NCBI RefSeq assembly: GCF_900108555.1
Contig: NZ_FNWV01000006.1
Span: forward strand, 186,001 to 250,000
Source: Ruminococcus flavefaciens
GTDB lineage: Bacteria > Bacillota > Clostridia > Oscillospirales > Ruminococcaceae
DNA length: 64,000 nucleotides
Direction: 5' to 3'
Both the position numbers and the translations under genes were made by a program. Within the stretch, counting starts at the first letter, position 1; each line of letters starts with the position of its first letter. Under the pieces are notes generated by a model, which was not told the DNA's origin, did no database searches, and saw only the letters and a program-made list of their open reading frames with translations. Shown piece by piece: positions 9,788-19,581 of the stretch.

Positions 9788-11461
9788 ATGTTATCTGATA
9801 TCGAAATAGCTCAGAGTGCTGAAATGAAGCGTATCACAGAGATCGCAGCTGATCTCGGCATTGCTGAAGAGGACATAGAACCCTACGGACATTACAAGGC
9901 TAAGCTTTCAGAGGCTCTTTATTCCAAGCTTGCAGACAGAGAGGACGGAAAGCTCATACTTGTTACAGCTATAAATCCTACTCCCGCAGGCGAGGGCAAG
10001 ACTACTATCAGTACAGGACTTGCTGATGCAATGCGCAGGATAGGCAAGAAATCAGTGCTTGCCCTGAGAGAGCCTTCTCTCGGACCTGTTTTCGGTATGA
10101 AGGGCGGAGCAGCAGGCGGCGGCTATGCTCAGGTTGTTCCTATGGAGGATATCAACCTCCATTTTACAGGTGATATGCACGCTATAACAGCTGCAAACAA
10201 TCTGCTCTGTGCAATGATAGATAATCATCTCCAGCAGGGCAATGTATTACAGATAGACCAGCGCAGGATAATGTTCAAGCGCTGTATGGATATGAACGAC
10301 CGTGCTCTCAGAAATATACTCATCGGACTTGGCGGCAAGGCTAACGGTATCCCCCGTGAGGACGGCTTCAATATAACAGTTGCATCTGAGGTAATGGCAA
10401 TACTCTGCCTCGCTTCCGATATTGCAGACTTAAAGGAAAGACTTGGAAATATCCTCGTTGCATATAATCTCAGCGGTGAGCCTGTATACGCTAAGGACTT
10501 AGGCTGCACAGGTGCTATGACAGCGCTGCTCAAGGACGCTCTCAAGCCTAACCTTGTACAGACTCTGGAAAATACACCTGCATTTATCCACGGCGGACCT
10601 TTTGCAAATATCGCTCACGGCTGTAACTCTCTGAGAGCTACAAAGCTTGCGCTGAAGCTTGGCGACTATGTTGTAACTGAGGCAGGCTTCGGTTCAGATC
10701 TCGGAGCTGAGAAGTTCCTTGATATCAAGTGCCGTATCGGCGGACTTGCTCCGTCATGCGTAGTTATCGTTGCTACAATAAAGGCTCTTAAATACAACGG
10801 CGGAGTTCAGAAGCAGGATCTTGCAAAGGAAAATATGTGGGCTCTTGAAAAGGGCATCGAGAATCTTAGAACTCACATCGAGAATATGCATAAGTATCAT
10901 GTGCCAGTAGTTGTTGCTATCAACAGATTTGCTACAGATACAGATGAAGAAGTTAAATTCGTACAGAGCTTCTGCGCTGATATGGGCGTAGAGGTATCAA
11001 TGTGTGAAGTATTTGCAAAGGGCGGCGAAGGCGGAAAGGATCTTGCACAGAAGGTATGCGAGACTATCGACCTTGTAAGCGATAACGAGTTCAAGCCTAT
11101 TTACGATACTCACGCTACTATCAAGGATAAGGTAGAGAAGATAGCTAAGGAGATATACCGCGCTGAGGGAGTAGTATTCACACCTCAGGCTGAAAAGGCT
11201 ATCAAAGAGATCGAGAGCATCGGTTTCTGGGATCTTCCAATATGTGTTGCAAAGACACAGTATTCACTTTCCGATAATCCAAATCTCCTAGGAAAGCCTA
11301 AGAACTTCAAGATAACAGTCCGTGACGCACGTCTTTCATCAGGTGCTGGATTTGTTGTAATTTACACAGGTGATATCCTTACAATGCCCGGACTTCCAAA
11401 GGCTCCTGCTGCACTGAATATCGACTGCGACAATAACGGCTGTATCACAGGACTTTTCTGA
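9788..11461 (+). CDS. fhs: Formate--tetrahydrofolate ligase
   Basis: 557 residues, the family length. It forms 10-formyl-THF from formate, THF and ATP, feeding one-carbon metabolism. The ATP-binding loop [31 protein letters not shown] and the conserved end [16 protein letters not shown] are all present. ATG 9767 is in frame, but the GGAGG at 9775 lies downstream of it and fits ATG 9788, which begins with the conserved SDIEIAQ. It has its own promoter. tsaE follows after 1 bp. Confidence 0.97.
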   Translation: MLSDIEIAQSAEMKRITEIAADLGIAEEDIEPYGHYKAKLSEALYSKLADREDGKLILVTAINPTPAGEGKTTISTGLADAMRRIGKKSVLALREPSLGPVFGMKGGAAGGGYAQVVPMEDINLHFTGDMHAITAANNLLCAMIDNHLQQGNVLQIDQRRIMFKRCMDMNDRALRNILIGLGGKANGIPREDGFNITVASEVMAILCLASDIADLKERLGNILVAYNLSGEPVYAKDLGCTGAMTALLKDALKPNLVQTLENTPAFIHGGPFANIAHGCNSLRATKLALKLGDYVVTEAGFGSDLGAEKFLDIKCRIGGLAPSCVVIVATIKALKYNGGVQKQDLAKENMWALEKGIENLRTHIENMHKYHVPVVVAINRFATDTDEEVKFVQSFCADMGVEVSMCEVFAKGGEGGKDLAQKVCETIDLVSDNEFKPIYDTHATIKDKVEKIAKEIYRAEGVVFTPQAEKAIKEIESIGFWDLPICVAKTQYSLSDNPNLLGKPKNFKITVRDARLSSGAGFVVIYTGDILTMPGLPKAPAALNIDCDNNGCITGLF

Positions 11462-11462
11462 T

Positions 11463-11903
11463 ATGAAGATAATAACTCATTCACCGCAGGAGACCATTGA
11501 TGCCGCTCAGAAGCTTGGCAGTCTCCTCAAAGCGGGAGATATGATAGCATATAAGGGCGGACTCGGTGCAGGAAAGACCACCTTCACCCGAGGTCTTGCC
11601 ATTGGCATGGGACTTGGCGACAGCGTTACTTCGCCCACCTTTGCCCTCGTAAATGAGTACCGCGGAGCGGATATCACTCTCTACCACTTCGATATGTACC
11701 GCATAAACTCCGAGGACGACCTTGAGTCTACGGGATTTTACGATTATCCTTTCGAGGAAAACGTTGCGGCTGTGGAGTGGTCTGAGAATATCGCCGATTT
11801 TCTCCCGAAGGATACTATTTACGTTACTATAAACAGCATTGGCGAAAACGACAGAGAAATTATAATTGAGGACGGTGGAAGATTTGCTGCTGCTTGGGAT
11901 TGA
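11463..11903 (+). CDS. tsaE: tRNA t6A synthesis ATPase TsaE
   Basis: 146-residue P-loop ATPase that works with TsaB and TsaD in making N6-threonylcarbamoyl-adenosine in tRNAs. Walker A is GGLGAGKTTFTRG. TSPTFALVNEY, HFDMYR and AAVEWSE are characteristic of the family. Its 3' end overlaps the start of tsaB, a typical pairing. Confidence 0.95.
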   Translation: MKIITHSPQETIDAAQKLGSLLKAGDMIAYKGGLGAGKTTFTRGLAIGMGLGDSVTSPTFALVNEYRGADITLYHFDMYRINSEDDLESTGFYDYPFEENVAAVEWSENIADFLPKDTIYVTINSIGENDREIIIEDGGRFAAAWD

Positions 11904-12570
11904 TACATCTGGAAAGACAGCTTCCGCAGCACTTTTCGATTCTGAGACTGAGCTTTTCCTTGCTCAGAGCACAGTATATACCCAAAAGACACATTCGCAG
12001 GTCATAATGCCTATGGTCAAGGACGTTCTTGCACAGGCAGGAAAGGAGCTTTCCGACCTTGACGGCATAGCTGCTGCAAACGGACCCGGTTCGTATACAG
12101 GACTTCGCATAGGCGTTGCAGCCGTAAAAGCGCTCAGCTTCGGTCTTGGAGTAAAATGCTGCGGAGTATCTACTCTTCTGGGACTTGCCTGCAATAATCT
12201 TGCCTATAAGGGACATATATGTGCCATTATGAAGGCAAGGGGAGAGCTTGTCTACACCTGCACCTACAAGAGCGACGGCTACTGTGTGGAACAGGTCACT
12301 GAGGAGCAGATAATATCCCGTGACGAACTTGCGGAGTATCTTGCCTTCAATGTCAAGGAAGCACTGCTTTGCGGCGACGGAGCTGCTGAATTCTATAATG
12401 CATATAATTCTCCTGCATTCATCATAGCACCCCCTCAGGGCAGGTTACAGAGTGCTGTGGGAGTATGTCTCGCAGGAGTTTCAAGAAAGCTTGCAGAGCC
12501 CGAAGAGCTGGAGGTATCCTACTTACAAAAGGTAAAGGCTGAAAAGGATCTGGAAGCAAAAAATAAATAA
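11884..12570 (+). CDS. tsaB: tRNA t6A synthesis protein TsaB
   Basis: 228 residues with the ASKHA-fold start LLLGIDTSGKTASAAL and the NGPGSYTGLRIGVAAVKAL motif of TsaB. It partners TsaD in t6A formation; tsaD itself is not in the window. There is no ATG. TTG 11866, GTG 11875 and TTG 11884 are in frame. I prefer TTG 11884 because GGTGG at 11874-11878 lies 5 nt upstream and the protein then begins directly with the conserved strand. It overlaps tsaE by 20 bp. Confidence 0.92.
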   Translation: MLLLGIDTSGKTASAALFDSETELFLAQSTVYTQKTHSQVIMPMVKDVLAQAGKELSDLDGIAAANGPGSYTGLRIGVAAVKALSFGLGVKCCGVSTLLGLACNNLAYKGHICAIMKARGELVYTCTYKSDGYCVEQVTEEQIISRDELAEYLAFNVKEALLCGDGAAEFYNAYNSPAFIIAPPQGRLQSAVGVCLAGVSRKLAEPEELEVSYLQKVKAEKDLEAKNK

Positions 12571-12590
12571 TAACAATGGAGATGTTTAAG

Positions 12591-13028
12591 ATGATAGCTA
12601 TCGGCTGTGACCACGCTGGTGTGGAAATGAAAAAGGCAGTTATCGAAGCTCTTTCCGAAAAGGGTTTTGAGTTCAAGGACATGGGCACTGACGGTGAACC
12701 ATGCGATTACCCTGTAATGGCAGAAAAGGTATGCAATGAAGTACTTGCAGAAAACTGCGAAAAGGGCATACTCATCTGCGGAACAGGTATAGGTATGTCG
12801 ATTGCCGCAAACAAGATAAACGGCATCAGAGCTGCACTGTGTGCTGATTCATTCTCTACACGCTTCACACGCCTTCATAATAATTCAAATATTATGTGCA
12901 TGGGCGCAAGAACTCTCGGACAGGGACTTGCCTGCGAGCTTGCTGAAATATTCCTTACTACGGGTTTTGAGGGCGGCCGTCATCAGAGACGTATCGACCT
13001 TATAACCGAGATAGAAAAGAAAAACTGA
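12591..13028 (+). CDS. rpiB: Ribose-5-phosphate isomerase B
   Basis: 145 residues. It interconverts ribose-5-P and ribulose-5-P in the pentose phosphate pathway, downstream of xylose use. IGCDHAGVEMK at the N-terminus and ILICGTGIGMSIAANK (with the active-site Cys) are diagnostic. ATGs at 12576 and 12582 are in frame, but the GGAG site fits ATG 12591. Confidence 0.95.
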   Translation: MIAIGCDHAGVEMKKAVIEALSEKGFEFKDMGTDGEPCDYPVMAEKVCNEVLAENCEKGILICGTGIGMSIAANKINGIRAALCADSFSTRFTRLHNNSNIMCMGARTLGQGLACELAEIFLTTGFEGGRHQRRIDLITEIEKKN

Positions 13029-13043
13029 AAGGGGCTGTTAAAT

Positions 13044-13673
13044 ATGGCAGAATTACACATCATCGACCACCCGCTGGTACAGCATAAGATATCTCTTCTG
13101 AGAGATAAGAACACAGGTACAAAGGAGTTCCGCGAACTGGTATCCGAAATAGCAATGTTCATATGCTATGAGGCTACAAGAGACCTTCCGCTGAAGGAGA
13201 TAGAGCTTGAAACTCCTCTTGCTGTAGCAAAGACAAAGATAATTTCGGGAAGAAAGCTTGCTTTCATTCCTATACTTCGTGCAGGACTTGGAATGATCGA
13301 CGGTGTAACAACACTTGTTCCTGCTGCAAAGATAGGACATATCGGACTTTTCCGCGATCCTGAGACAAAGGTTCCGATAAAGTATTACTCAAAGCTTCCT
13401 GACGATATCGAGGAGCGTGACGCTATTATCGTAGACCCTATGCTTGCTACAGGAAACTCGGCAGTTGCAGCTATTACAGAGCTGAAAAATCTGGGCGTAA
13501 AGCATATCAAGTTCATGTGCATCATCTGCTCGCCTGAGGGCGTTAAGGCAGTTCAGACTGCTCACCCTGATGTTGAGATATACGCAGGTGTAATGGACGA
13601 GAGACTCAACGAGGATAAGTACATCGTTCCGGGCGTTGGTGACGCAGGAGACCGTATCTTCGGTACAAAATAA
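13044..13673 (+). CDS. upp: Uracil phosphoribosyltransferase
   Basis: 209 residues, the family length. It salvages uracil to UMP using [32 protein letters not shown] and the PRPP loop [15 protein letters not shown] are visible. A GGGG-rich ribosome site precedes the ATG; it lies 15 bp after rpiB and is closed by a terminator. Confidence 0.97.
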   Translation: MAELHIIDHPLVQHKISLLRDKNTGTKEFRELVSEIAMFICYEATRDLPLKEIELETPLAVAKTKIISGRKLAFIPILRAGLGMIDGVTTLVPAAKIGHIGLFRDPETKVPIKYYSKLPDDIEERDAIIVDPMLATGNSAVAAITELKNLGVKHIKFMCIICSPEGVKAVQTAHPDVEIYAGVMDERLNEDKYIVPGVGDAGDRIFGTK

Positions 13674-13681
13674 GGTTTTAG

Positions 13682-13725
13682 AGAGAGCCGCAGGCAGACA
13701 GAGAATGTCTTCGGCTCTCTTTTTA
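13682..13725 (+). terminator. Terminator after upp
   Basis: AGAGAGCCG (13682-13690) pairs with CGGCTCTCT (13712-13720), with an inner AGACA/TGTCT stem, then a T-run. This ends the fhs-upp transcript. Confidence 0.8.
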
Positions 13726-13746
13726 TAAGAAACGGTGAATGACATT

Positions 13747-14556
13747 ATGGCAGATGTAATTGATATAACTCCCGAAAATAAGGGGAAAACTGAGATATTC
13801 ACGGCACTTTCCGAGCCGCAGCTCCTGCACTATTTCGAGCCTGAGGGCGGACTCTTCGTTGCGGAAAGTCCCAAGGTCATAGAACGGGCACTTAACGGCG
13901 GCTACGAGCCCTATGCCATGCTCATGGAGCACAAGGACATCGACGGACAGATGAGAGATATCCTGACACGCTGCAGCGATGTACCTGTTTATACGGGAGA
14001 ATTTGACGAGATAACAGAGCTTACAGGCTTCAAGCTCATACGGGGAGCGCTTTGTGCTTTCAGACGCAGAGAGCTGCCCACAGTCAGCCATATATGCAGA
14101 AATGCAAGGAGAGTGGCTGTGCTGGAGAATGTAGTAAATCCTACCAATGTGGGAGCTATTTTCCGCTCCGCAGCAGCTCTGAATATGGACGCTGTGCTGC
14201 TTACTCCTGCCTGCTCAGACCCACTGTACAGGCGTTCATCAAGGGTGAGCATGGGAACGGTCTTTCAGATACCGTGGACTTATCTTGACAGCGATATAGA
14301 CTACCCTCAGCAGCTCCGTGAGCTTGGCTTTAAAACGGCTGCAATGGCACTCAGCGATGACTCGGTAAGTATAGACGCTCCCGAGCTTTTGGCTGAGAAA
14401 AAGCTTGCAATAGTCCTCGGTACTGAGGGGGAGGGACTTGCTGACAAGACCGTGGCAGACTGCGACTATACGGTGAAGATACCCATGTCACACGATGTGG
14501 ACTCTCTCAACGTAGCGGCTGCAAGTGCAGTTGCTTTCTGGCAGCTTGGCAGATGA
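13747..14556 (+). CDS. TrmH/SpoU-family RNA 2'-O-methyltransferase
   Basis: 269 residues. The C-terminal SPOUT domain has the three SpoU motifs: ENVVNPTNVGAIFRSAAAL (motif 1), IVLGTEGEGL (motif 2) and IPMSHDVDSLNVAAASAV (motif 3). The N-terminal ~100 residues form a substrate-binding domain. It should methylate a ribose in rRNA or tRNA; the exact nucleotide is unknown. The frame is open from GTG 13735, but ATG 13747 fits GGTGA at 13734. Confidence 0.9.
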   Translation: MADVIDITPENKGKTEIFTALSEPQLLHYFEPEGGLFVAESPKVIERALNGGYEPYAMLMEHKDIDGQMRDILTRCSDVPVYTGEFDEITELTGFKLIRGALCAFRRRELPTVSHICRNARRVAVLENVVNPTNVGAIFRSAAALNMDAVLLTPACSDPLYRRSSRVSMGTVFQIPWTYLDSDIDYPQQLRELGFKTAAMALSDDSVSIDAPELLAEKKLAIVLGTEGEGLADKTVADCDYTVKIPMSHDVDSLNVAAASAVAFWQLGR

Positions 14557-14624
14557 GACAGCTTTGATATGACATCGTAAACGGCATAACAAACAATATA
14601 ACTTAAATAGCCGAGGAGGTCAAT

Positions 14625-15584
14625 ATGAAAAAGTTTAAATGGGGCATTATCGGTACAGGCAAGATAGCCCACACATTCGCTACAGCACTTAAACATGACG
14701 AGAATGCGCAGCTCTGCGGAGTTGCTTCGAGAACGGCAGAAAAGGCAGAGTCATTTGCAAAGGAATTCGGTTTTGAGAAGAGCTACGGCAGCTATAAGGA
14801 GTTCGCCGAGAACAGCGATGCCGAGATAGTTTATATAGCTACTCCCATGTCATCACACTTCGATGATGCAGTATTATGCCTTGAAAACGGCAAGAACGTG
14901 CTTTGTGAGAAGTCCCTTACCGTACACGCAGAGGAGACAAAGGAGCTTCTTGCTCTTGCCGAGAAAAAGGGACTTTTCTTCATGGAAGCCATGTGGATGA
15001 AGTGCAGACCTGTGTACAGGAAGATGAAAGAGTGGATAGCTTCGGGACAGATAGGTGAGATAGAGTACATAAAGGCTGATTTCAGCAACTATATCCCGTA
15101 TGATGCCAATGACAGGCTTTTCCGCGAGGACTGCGGCGGCGGCTGCCTGCTTGATTTAGGAGTATATCCTCTCACCCTTGCACATGACCTGCTGGGTATG
15201 CCCGATGAGATAGTATACGATGCCCATATGCGTTACGGAGTGGATATAAGCAACTCCATAAGACTCCGCTATAAAAACGGTGCATTTGTATCTGCTGATA
15301 ACGGCTTTGAGGTACAGCTCAGCAACAATGCAGTAATATCGGGAAGCAAGGGCTATATCATTCTCGGCAACTGGTTCCACTGCACCTGCGAGGGAACGCT
15401 TTACAGCAAGGACGGAAAAGAGATAGAAAGGTTCGTACACCCCGATGCGATAAACGGTTATGAGTACGAAGTTGAGGAAGTCCACAGATGTCTCGAAAAG
15501 GGATTGCTTGAAAGTCCCCTCGTACCTCACAGCGACACTATCGCCGTTATGGAATTAATGGACGAACTTAGAGCTAAGAGCTAA
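14625..15584 (+). CDS. Gfo/Idh/MocA-family oxidoreductase
   Basis: 319 residues. An N-terminal NAD(P)-binding Rossmann fold starts WGIIGTGKIAHTF, and the signature Lys is in CEKSLTV near residue 93. A C-terminal alpha/beta substrate domain follows, with GGGCLLDLGVYP. The family oxidises sugars or dihydrodiols; the substrate here is unknown. The ribosome site GAGGAGGT is ideal. The gene stands alone, followed by a long repeat-bearing gap. Confidence 0.88.
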   Translation: MKKFKWGIIGTGKIAHTFATALKHDENAQLCGVASRTAEKAESFAKEFGFEKSYGSYKEFAENSDAEIVYIATPMSSHFDDAVLCLENGKNVLCEKSLTVHAEETKELLALAEKKGLFFMEAMWMKCRPVYRKMKEWIASGQIGEIEYIKADFSNYIPYDANDRLFREDCGGGCLLDLGVYPLTLAHDLLGMPDEIVYDAHMRYGVDISNSIRLRYKNGAFVSADNGFEVQLSNNAVISGSKGYIILGNWFHCTCEGTLYSKDGKEIERFVHPDAINGYEYEVEEVHRCLEKGLLESPLVPHSDTIAVMELMDELRAKS

Positions 15585-15765
15585 GAACTAAGAATTGTAG
15601 GGGCTGCCAGCTCTGCATATAGCATTGCCAGCCAAATCACAGATTTGGGGCACTGCTTATTTGGCAGTCCGCAAGTGAGTAGTGAGTAGAGAGTAGTGAG
15701 TAGTGAGTAGATTTGTAGGGGCTGCCTGTGGCAGTCCGAGCCTTACGATGCAACTAACATGAGCA
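15571..15765 (+). repeat. Composite hairpin/heptad repeat cluster 1
   Basis: Two copies of the dispersed hairpin. At 15597-15672 the paired arms (GGGGCTGCCA and TTGGCAGTCC) are split by about 50 bp. At 15714-15760 a compact copy continues into CCTTACGATGCAACTAACA. GCTAAGA-type heptads (15571-15596) and GTGAGTA heptads (15666-15710) border them. Confidence 0.8.
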
Positions 15766-15930
15766 CACTTTTGGAAGGCGTTCCCTACACACATACACTC
15801 TTGAACCCTTGAACTCTTACACACTTGCTTTATTTAGCACAATATACTTTAGTGATTTAAATTATTCAAGAGTTCAAGGGAGTAACCGTTCATGAATTTT
15901 ATAGCTGTCAAAACCAATAGTTATCTTTCT

Positions 15931-16068
15931 TCATTGCTTTATTCTGGCTCTTGTTAAACTATCATAGCTCAACCCCATTTTCTCCGCCTTATCCACAAGC
16001 ACCTGAACGGCTTTCATTTCGCCGCCGCCCAGCTCCGCCATGAGGTACTCGTCGCTGCTCACGAAAAA
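15931..16068 (-). pseudogene. Remnant of a plasmid/phage primase-helicase-like gene
   Basis: On the minus strand an open stretch reads SSDEYLMAELGGGEMKAVQV, then LVDKAEKMGLSYDSLTRARI, and ends KQ-stop at 15931. The GEM...VLxxAExxGLS...LxRAR pattern resembles the C-terminal end of RepA/primase-type proteins of mobile elements. No start or upstream portion is present: TTAGTG-like repeats cut it at about 16068. I read it as the tail of a decayed mobile gene. Family identity is tentative. The rest of the gap (15766-15930) shows no gene. Confidence 0.45.
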
Positions 16069-16110
16069 CTAAGCACTAACCACTAATAACTGATCACTTT
16101 TATCATCTGA

Positions 16111-16139
16111 TTGATTTATTAAACGGAATGTGGTATAAT
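16111..16139 (+). promoter_or_regulatory. Sigma-A promoter of ligA
   Basis: -35 TTGATT at 16111-16116, 17-bp spacer, -10 TATAAT at 16134-16139 with a TGG extension. It has the same GTGGTATAATAAT core as the fhs promoter. Confidence 0.8.
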
Positions 16140-16169
16140 AATATCAACTAATAATGAGGAGATATTCTT

Positions 16170-18125
16170 ATGGCTGTAAATGATATAAACAGAATGAAAG
16201 AGCTTAATGAGCTGCTGGCGAAGGCTGCTGACGCATATTATAATACCGGTGTTGAGATAATGTCGGACAAGCAGTACGATGAACTTTACGACGAGCTTGA
16301 AGCACTTGAAAAAAAGACAGGAGTAGTTCTCAGCGGAAGCCGTACACAGCAGGTAGGCTATGAGGTATCATCAGCCCTTAAAAAGATACGCCACACCTCA
16401 AAGATGCTCTCACTTGACAAGACAAAGAGCGTTGACGAGCTTAAAAGCTGGCTTGGCAGTCATAAGGGCTTTCTTAGCTGGAAGCTTGACGGACTCACCC
16501 TTGTACTGACCTATGAGAACGGCGAGCTAGTACAGGCTGTAACACGCGGCAACGGCGAGATAGGCGAGGACATAACCGCCAATGCAAGGCACATCAAGGG
16601 CATACCTGCACGTATACCGTTCAGCGGTCGTATGGTAGTCCGCGGTGAGTCACTTATGAAGTATAAGGACTTTGAGAAAGTCAACTCCGAGATAGACGAC
16701 GGAGCAAAGTACAAGAATCCCCGTAACCTCTGCGTGGGTACAGTGCGCAACCTTGACTCCCGTGTGACTGCGGAGAGAAATATCAACTTCTTTGCATTCA
16801 ATCTCGTTTCAGCAGAGGGCTATGAGGAGAACTCCTTCTCACAGAGACTGAGCTGGCTTGAAGAACTGGGCTTTCAGCGTGTTTACGGTATTCTTGTGGA
16901 CTCTGACAGCATCGAGGGAGCAGTTGCGGACTTTGAAAAAGCCATTACCGAAAATGAATTTCCCTCAGACGGACTTGTTCTCATGTACGATGATGTAGCA
17001 TACGGAGCAAGTCTGGGCGAGACCTCTCATGCTCCCCGAAACGGAATTGCATTCAAGTGGCGTGACGAGACTGCGGACACAGTTCTCCGCGAGGTAGAGT
17101 GGTCTGCAAGCCGTACAGGTCTGCTCAATCCTGTGGCTATTTTTGATCCTGTGGAGCTTGAAGGCACTACGGTCTCACGAGCTTCCGTCCATAACCTGAG
17201 CATAGTGAAGCAGCTCAGGCTTGGAATAGGCGATACACTGACCATATTCAAGGCGAATATGATAATACCCCAGGTGCTGAAAAACGAGACAGCTTCGGGA
17301 AGTCTTGAGATACCTTCCGTATGCCCTGTCTGCGGTGCACCAACGGAAGTACGCACCTCGGACGATGACGTTGAGACTCTTGTCTGTTCCAATAAGGACT
17401 GCGCAGCCAAGCATATAGGCAAATTCGAGCATTTCGTACAGCGTGATGCCATGAATATAGTGGGAATGTCAACGGCTACCATAGAGACACTTGTCTCAGA
17501 GGGATTTGTCCGCGAGTTCCGCGACTTCTACCACCTTGACGACCATAAGGAGAAGATAGTAACCCTTGAAGGCTTTGGTGAGAAGTCATATCAGAAGCTT
17601 AAAGACGCAATAGAAGCTTCAAGAAAGACGGAGCTTAGCCGTGTGCTGTATTCACTTGGCATACCCAATATAGGCAGACAGGCTTCGAGACTTATCTGCG
17701 GCACTTACACAACAGCCGAAGAGATAGAAAAGCTTTCCACAGCCGAGCTTACAGCCATTGACGGCATAGGCGAGGTACTTGCGAACGACTATGTGAGCTT
17801 TTTCAGAGACAGCAAAAATCTTGCGGAGTTCCATAACCTGCTTGCTGAGCTTGAAATTACAGAGGCAGAAGCCGTCAACGGCGAGTCTGCCATAGCAGGC
17901 AAGACCTTTGTAATAACGGGTTCAGTCCATATCTGGAAGAACAGGAACGAGTTGAAAGTATTTATAGAGCAGAACGGCGGAAAGGCAGCAGGTTCGGTAT
18001 CCTCAAAGACTGATTACCTTATCAATAACGACAGCACGTCGAATTCATCAAAGAATAAAACAGCGAAAGAGCTTGGAGTGCCTATTATCACAGAAGAAGA
18101 ATTTCAGTCACTTGCTCAGGGCTGA
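16170..18125 (+). CDS. ligA: NAD+-dependent DNA ligase (divergent)
   Basis: 651 residues with the full LigA plan. N-terminal NMN-binding Ia domain; adenylation domain with Lys105 in SWKLDGL and TRGNGEIGEDIT; OB fold; Cys4 zinc finger (C385, C388, C406, C411); helix-hairpin-helix repeats (GFGEKSYQKL, IDGIGEVLA); and a C-terminal BRCT domain from about 575. Several usually invariant stretches differ: NPRNLCVGTVRNLD in place of NPRNAAAGSLRQLD, and SDGLVLMYDD in place of IDGVVIKV. It could be the main replicative ligase of this lineage or a second paralogue. The catalytic Lys is intact, so it is likely active. Confidence 0.9.
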   Translation: MAVNDINRMKELNELLAKAADAYYNTGVEIMSDKQYDELYDELEALEKKTGVVLSGSRTQQVGYEVSSALKKIRHTSKMLSLDKTKSVDELKSWLGSHKGFLSWKLDGLTLVLTYENGELVQAVTRGNGEIGEDITANARHIKGIPARIPFSGRMVVRGESLMKYKDFEKVNSEIDDGAKYKNPRNLCVGTVRNLDSRVTAERNINFFAFNLVSAEGYEENSFSQRLSWLEELGFQRVYGILVDSDSIEGAVADFEKAITENEFPSDGLVLMYDDVAYGASLGETSHAPRNGIAFKWRDETADTVLREVEWSASRTGLLNPVAIFDPVELEGTTVSRASVHNLSIVKQLRLGIGDTLTIFKANMIIPQVLKNETASGSLEIPSVCPVCGAPTEVRTSDDDVETLVCSNKDCAAKHIGKFEHFVQRDAMNIVGMSTATIETLVSEGFVREFRDFYHLDDHKEKIVTLEGFGEKSYQKLKDAIEASRKTELSRVLYSLGIPNIGRQASRLICGTYTTAEEIEKLSTAELTAIDGIGEVLANDYVSFFRDSKNLAEFHNLLAELEITEAEAVNGESAIAGKTFVITGSVHIWKNRNELKVFIEQNGGKAAGSVSSKTDYLINNDSTSNSSKNKTAKELGVPIITEEEFQSLAQG

Positions 18126-18155
18126 TACAATTTCGTATAAAAAGGTGGTGATGAC

Positions 18156-18614
18156 TTGATAGACCTTACAAAGATCGAGAAATACAAAGAGAATAACCGT
18201 ATAGAAGCGAAAAAAGCCATAGGCGGACTGCCTATGAGCCTGTGGGAGACATATTCCGCATTCGCTAATACACTGGGAGGGATAATCCTTCTGGGAGTTG
18301 AGGAGCATGAGGACAAGTCACTTCACCCCATAGACTTGCCCGATCCCGAGTGGCTCATCAGTGACTTCTGGGAGATAATCAACGACAAGAGGAAAGTGAG
18401 CAGGAATATCCTTACTGAGAGAGATGTGAGGATAGTTGAGACTGAGGGCAAGCATATCATCGTAATAAATGTTCCGCGGATAAAAAAGGGCGATGAGCCT
18501 ATATATCTGGGCGGAAGTATCTATACAGGCACTTATAAGCGAAGCGGTGACGGCGACTATAAATGCTCCGTGGAGGAAGTAGCGAAAATGCTTACCCATA
18601 GCTCTAAGAACTAA
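18156..18614 (+). CDS. Stand-alone AlbA_2 (Schlafen-type) domain protein
   Basis: 152 residues. The pattern ENNRIEAKKA...LWETYSAFANTLGGIILLGVEE is the AlbA_2 domain, often called a divergent AAA or Schlafen DNA-binding domain, usually fused to a C-terminal effector domain. Here it is nearly the whole protein. Function is unknown; nucleic-acid binding is inferred from the family. The start is TTG 18156 with AAGGTGGTGAT upstream. It follows ligA by 30 bp and may be cotranscribed. Confidence 0.8.
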   Translation: MIDLTKIEKYKENNRIEAKKAIGGLPMSLWETYSAFANTLGGIILLGVEEHEDKSLHPIDLPDPEWLISDFWEIINDKRKVSRNILTERDVRIVETEGKHIIVINVPRIKKGDEPIYLGGSIYTGTYKRSGDGDYKCSVEEVAKMLTHSSKN

Positions 18615-18935
18615 GAGCTAAGAGATAAGAGAGTAGGGGCGAGTTCCGCTCGCCCGTGCCTTACGATGCAAATAACATGAACTACTGTAGGGGCTGTCTT
18701 TGGCAGTCCGCGCCTTACGCCATAAATAACAAGATACGATGTGTAGGGGCGAACAGTGTTCGCCCGTATGACCCGAATATAAATGAATAACAAAAAGGGA
18801 CTGCAAAAAAGCAGTCCCGATTTTTATATAATTACGTTCAATACACTCTCAACATACTAATCACTATGCACTAACCACGTGGGCTGTCGAGGACGCCAGC
18901 CCCTACAAGCTAAGGGCTAAAGGCTAACGGCTAAA
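18600..18935 (+). repeat. Composite hairpin/heptad repeat cluster 2
   Basis: Three plus-strand hairpin copies: 18633-18680 (stem GGGCGAG/CTCGCCC), 18686-18730 (GCTGTC/GGCAGT) and 18742-18774 (GGGCGAACA/TGTTCGCCC). One is inverted at 18881-18907. CTAAGAG-type heptads lie at 18600-18632 and GGCTAA-type repeats at 18906-18935. No gene is seen in this gap. Confidence 0.8.
18791..18827 (+). terminator. Terminator after the ligA/AlbA_2 genes
   Basis: GGGACTGC (18797-18804), AAAAAA loop, GCAGTCCC (18811-18818), then GATTTTTAT. The module from AACAAAAAGGG to TATAATTACG recurs almost exactly at 21171-21215. Confidence 0.8.
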
Positions 18936-19002
18936 AAAATGGTCAGAAAACAACAGGTCAAAGCGAGTGTAATAGGTGAATGCATTCAAAAGGGGTGAAA
19001 TG

Positions 19003-19581
19003 ATGACAGACAAAGAGCTGCATCGCATAATGGAGCAGTCTCCCGAAGAGGGCAGACGGGCTTTGTTTGATGAATACTGCGGATACGTGTATGCGATCTG
19101 CGCAAACAAGCTTAAAGGCTGCGGCACAAGCGAGGACACGGACGAGTGTCTCAGCGATACATTTGCGGCGGTATTCCGCTATCTGGACAGTCATACAGGA
19201 ACGGACGGAGAGCTTAAAGGCATAATCGGAACAATAGCAAAGCGTACTGCCATAAGCTATTTCAGGCGGCTGTCTGTGAAAAGTGATACTACTGTATCTA
19301 TCGACTCCGACAGCTTCGGCGAGCTTTCATCTGATGCAGGAGTTGAAGAAGCAGCGGAAAAAACAGTACTTCGTGAGGCTGTATTTGACTGCGTGAAAAG
19401 CTTGGGCGAGCCTGATGCGACTATCATCATTTACTTCTATTACTACGGTATGAAAACAAAACAAATAGCTTCACTTGTGGGACTGAGCGATACTGCTGTA
19501 CAGAAAAGGCTTAGCAGAGGAAGAAAGAAGCTTATGGAGCTGCTGAGTGAAGCAGGTATCTCGGAGGAGGGATATAAATGA
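19003..19581 (+). CDS. ECF-type RNA polymerase sigma factor
   Basis: 192 residues. Sigma-70 region 2 is LFDEYCGYVYAICANKL through IGTIAKRTAISYFRR. Region 4 is TKQIASLVGLSDTAVQKRLS, with the helix-turn-helix. It would direct RNA polymerase to a small regulon once released from its membrane partner. The frame is open from GTG 18976; AAAGGGGTGA favours ATG 19003 (ATG 19000 also possible). Its stop overlaps the next gene's ATG (ATGA), which fits a cognate sigma/anti-sigma pair. Confidence 0.9.
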   Translation: MTDKELHRIMEQSPEEGRRALFDEYCGYVYAICANKLKGCGTSEDTDECLSDTFAAVFRYLDSHTGTDGELKGIIGTIAKRTAISYFRRLSVKSDTTVSIDSDSFGELSSDAGVEEAAEKTVLREAVFDCVKSLGEPDATIIIYFYYYGMKTKQIASLVGLSDTAVQKRLSRGRKKLMELLSEAGISEEGYK

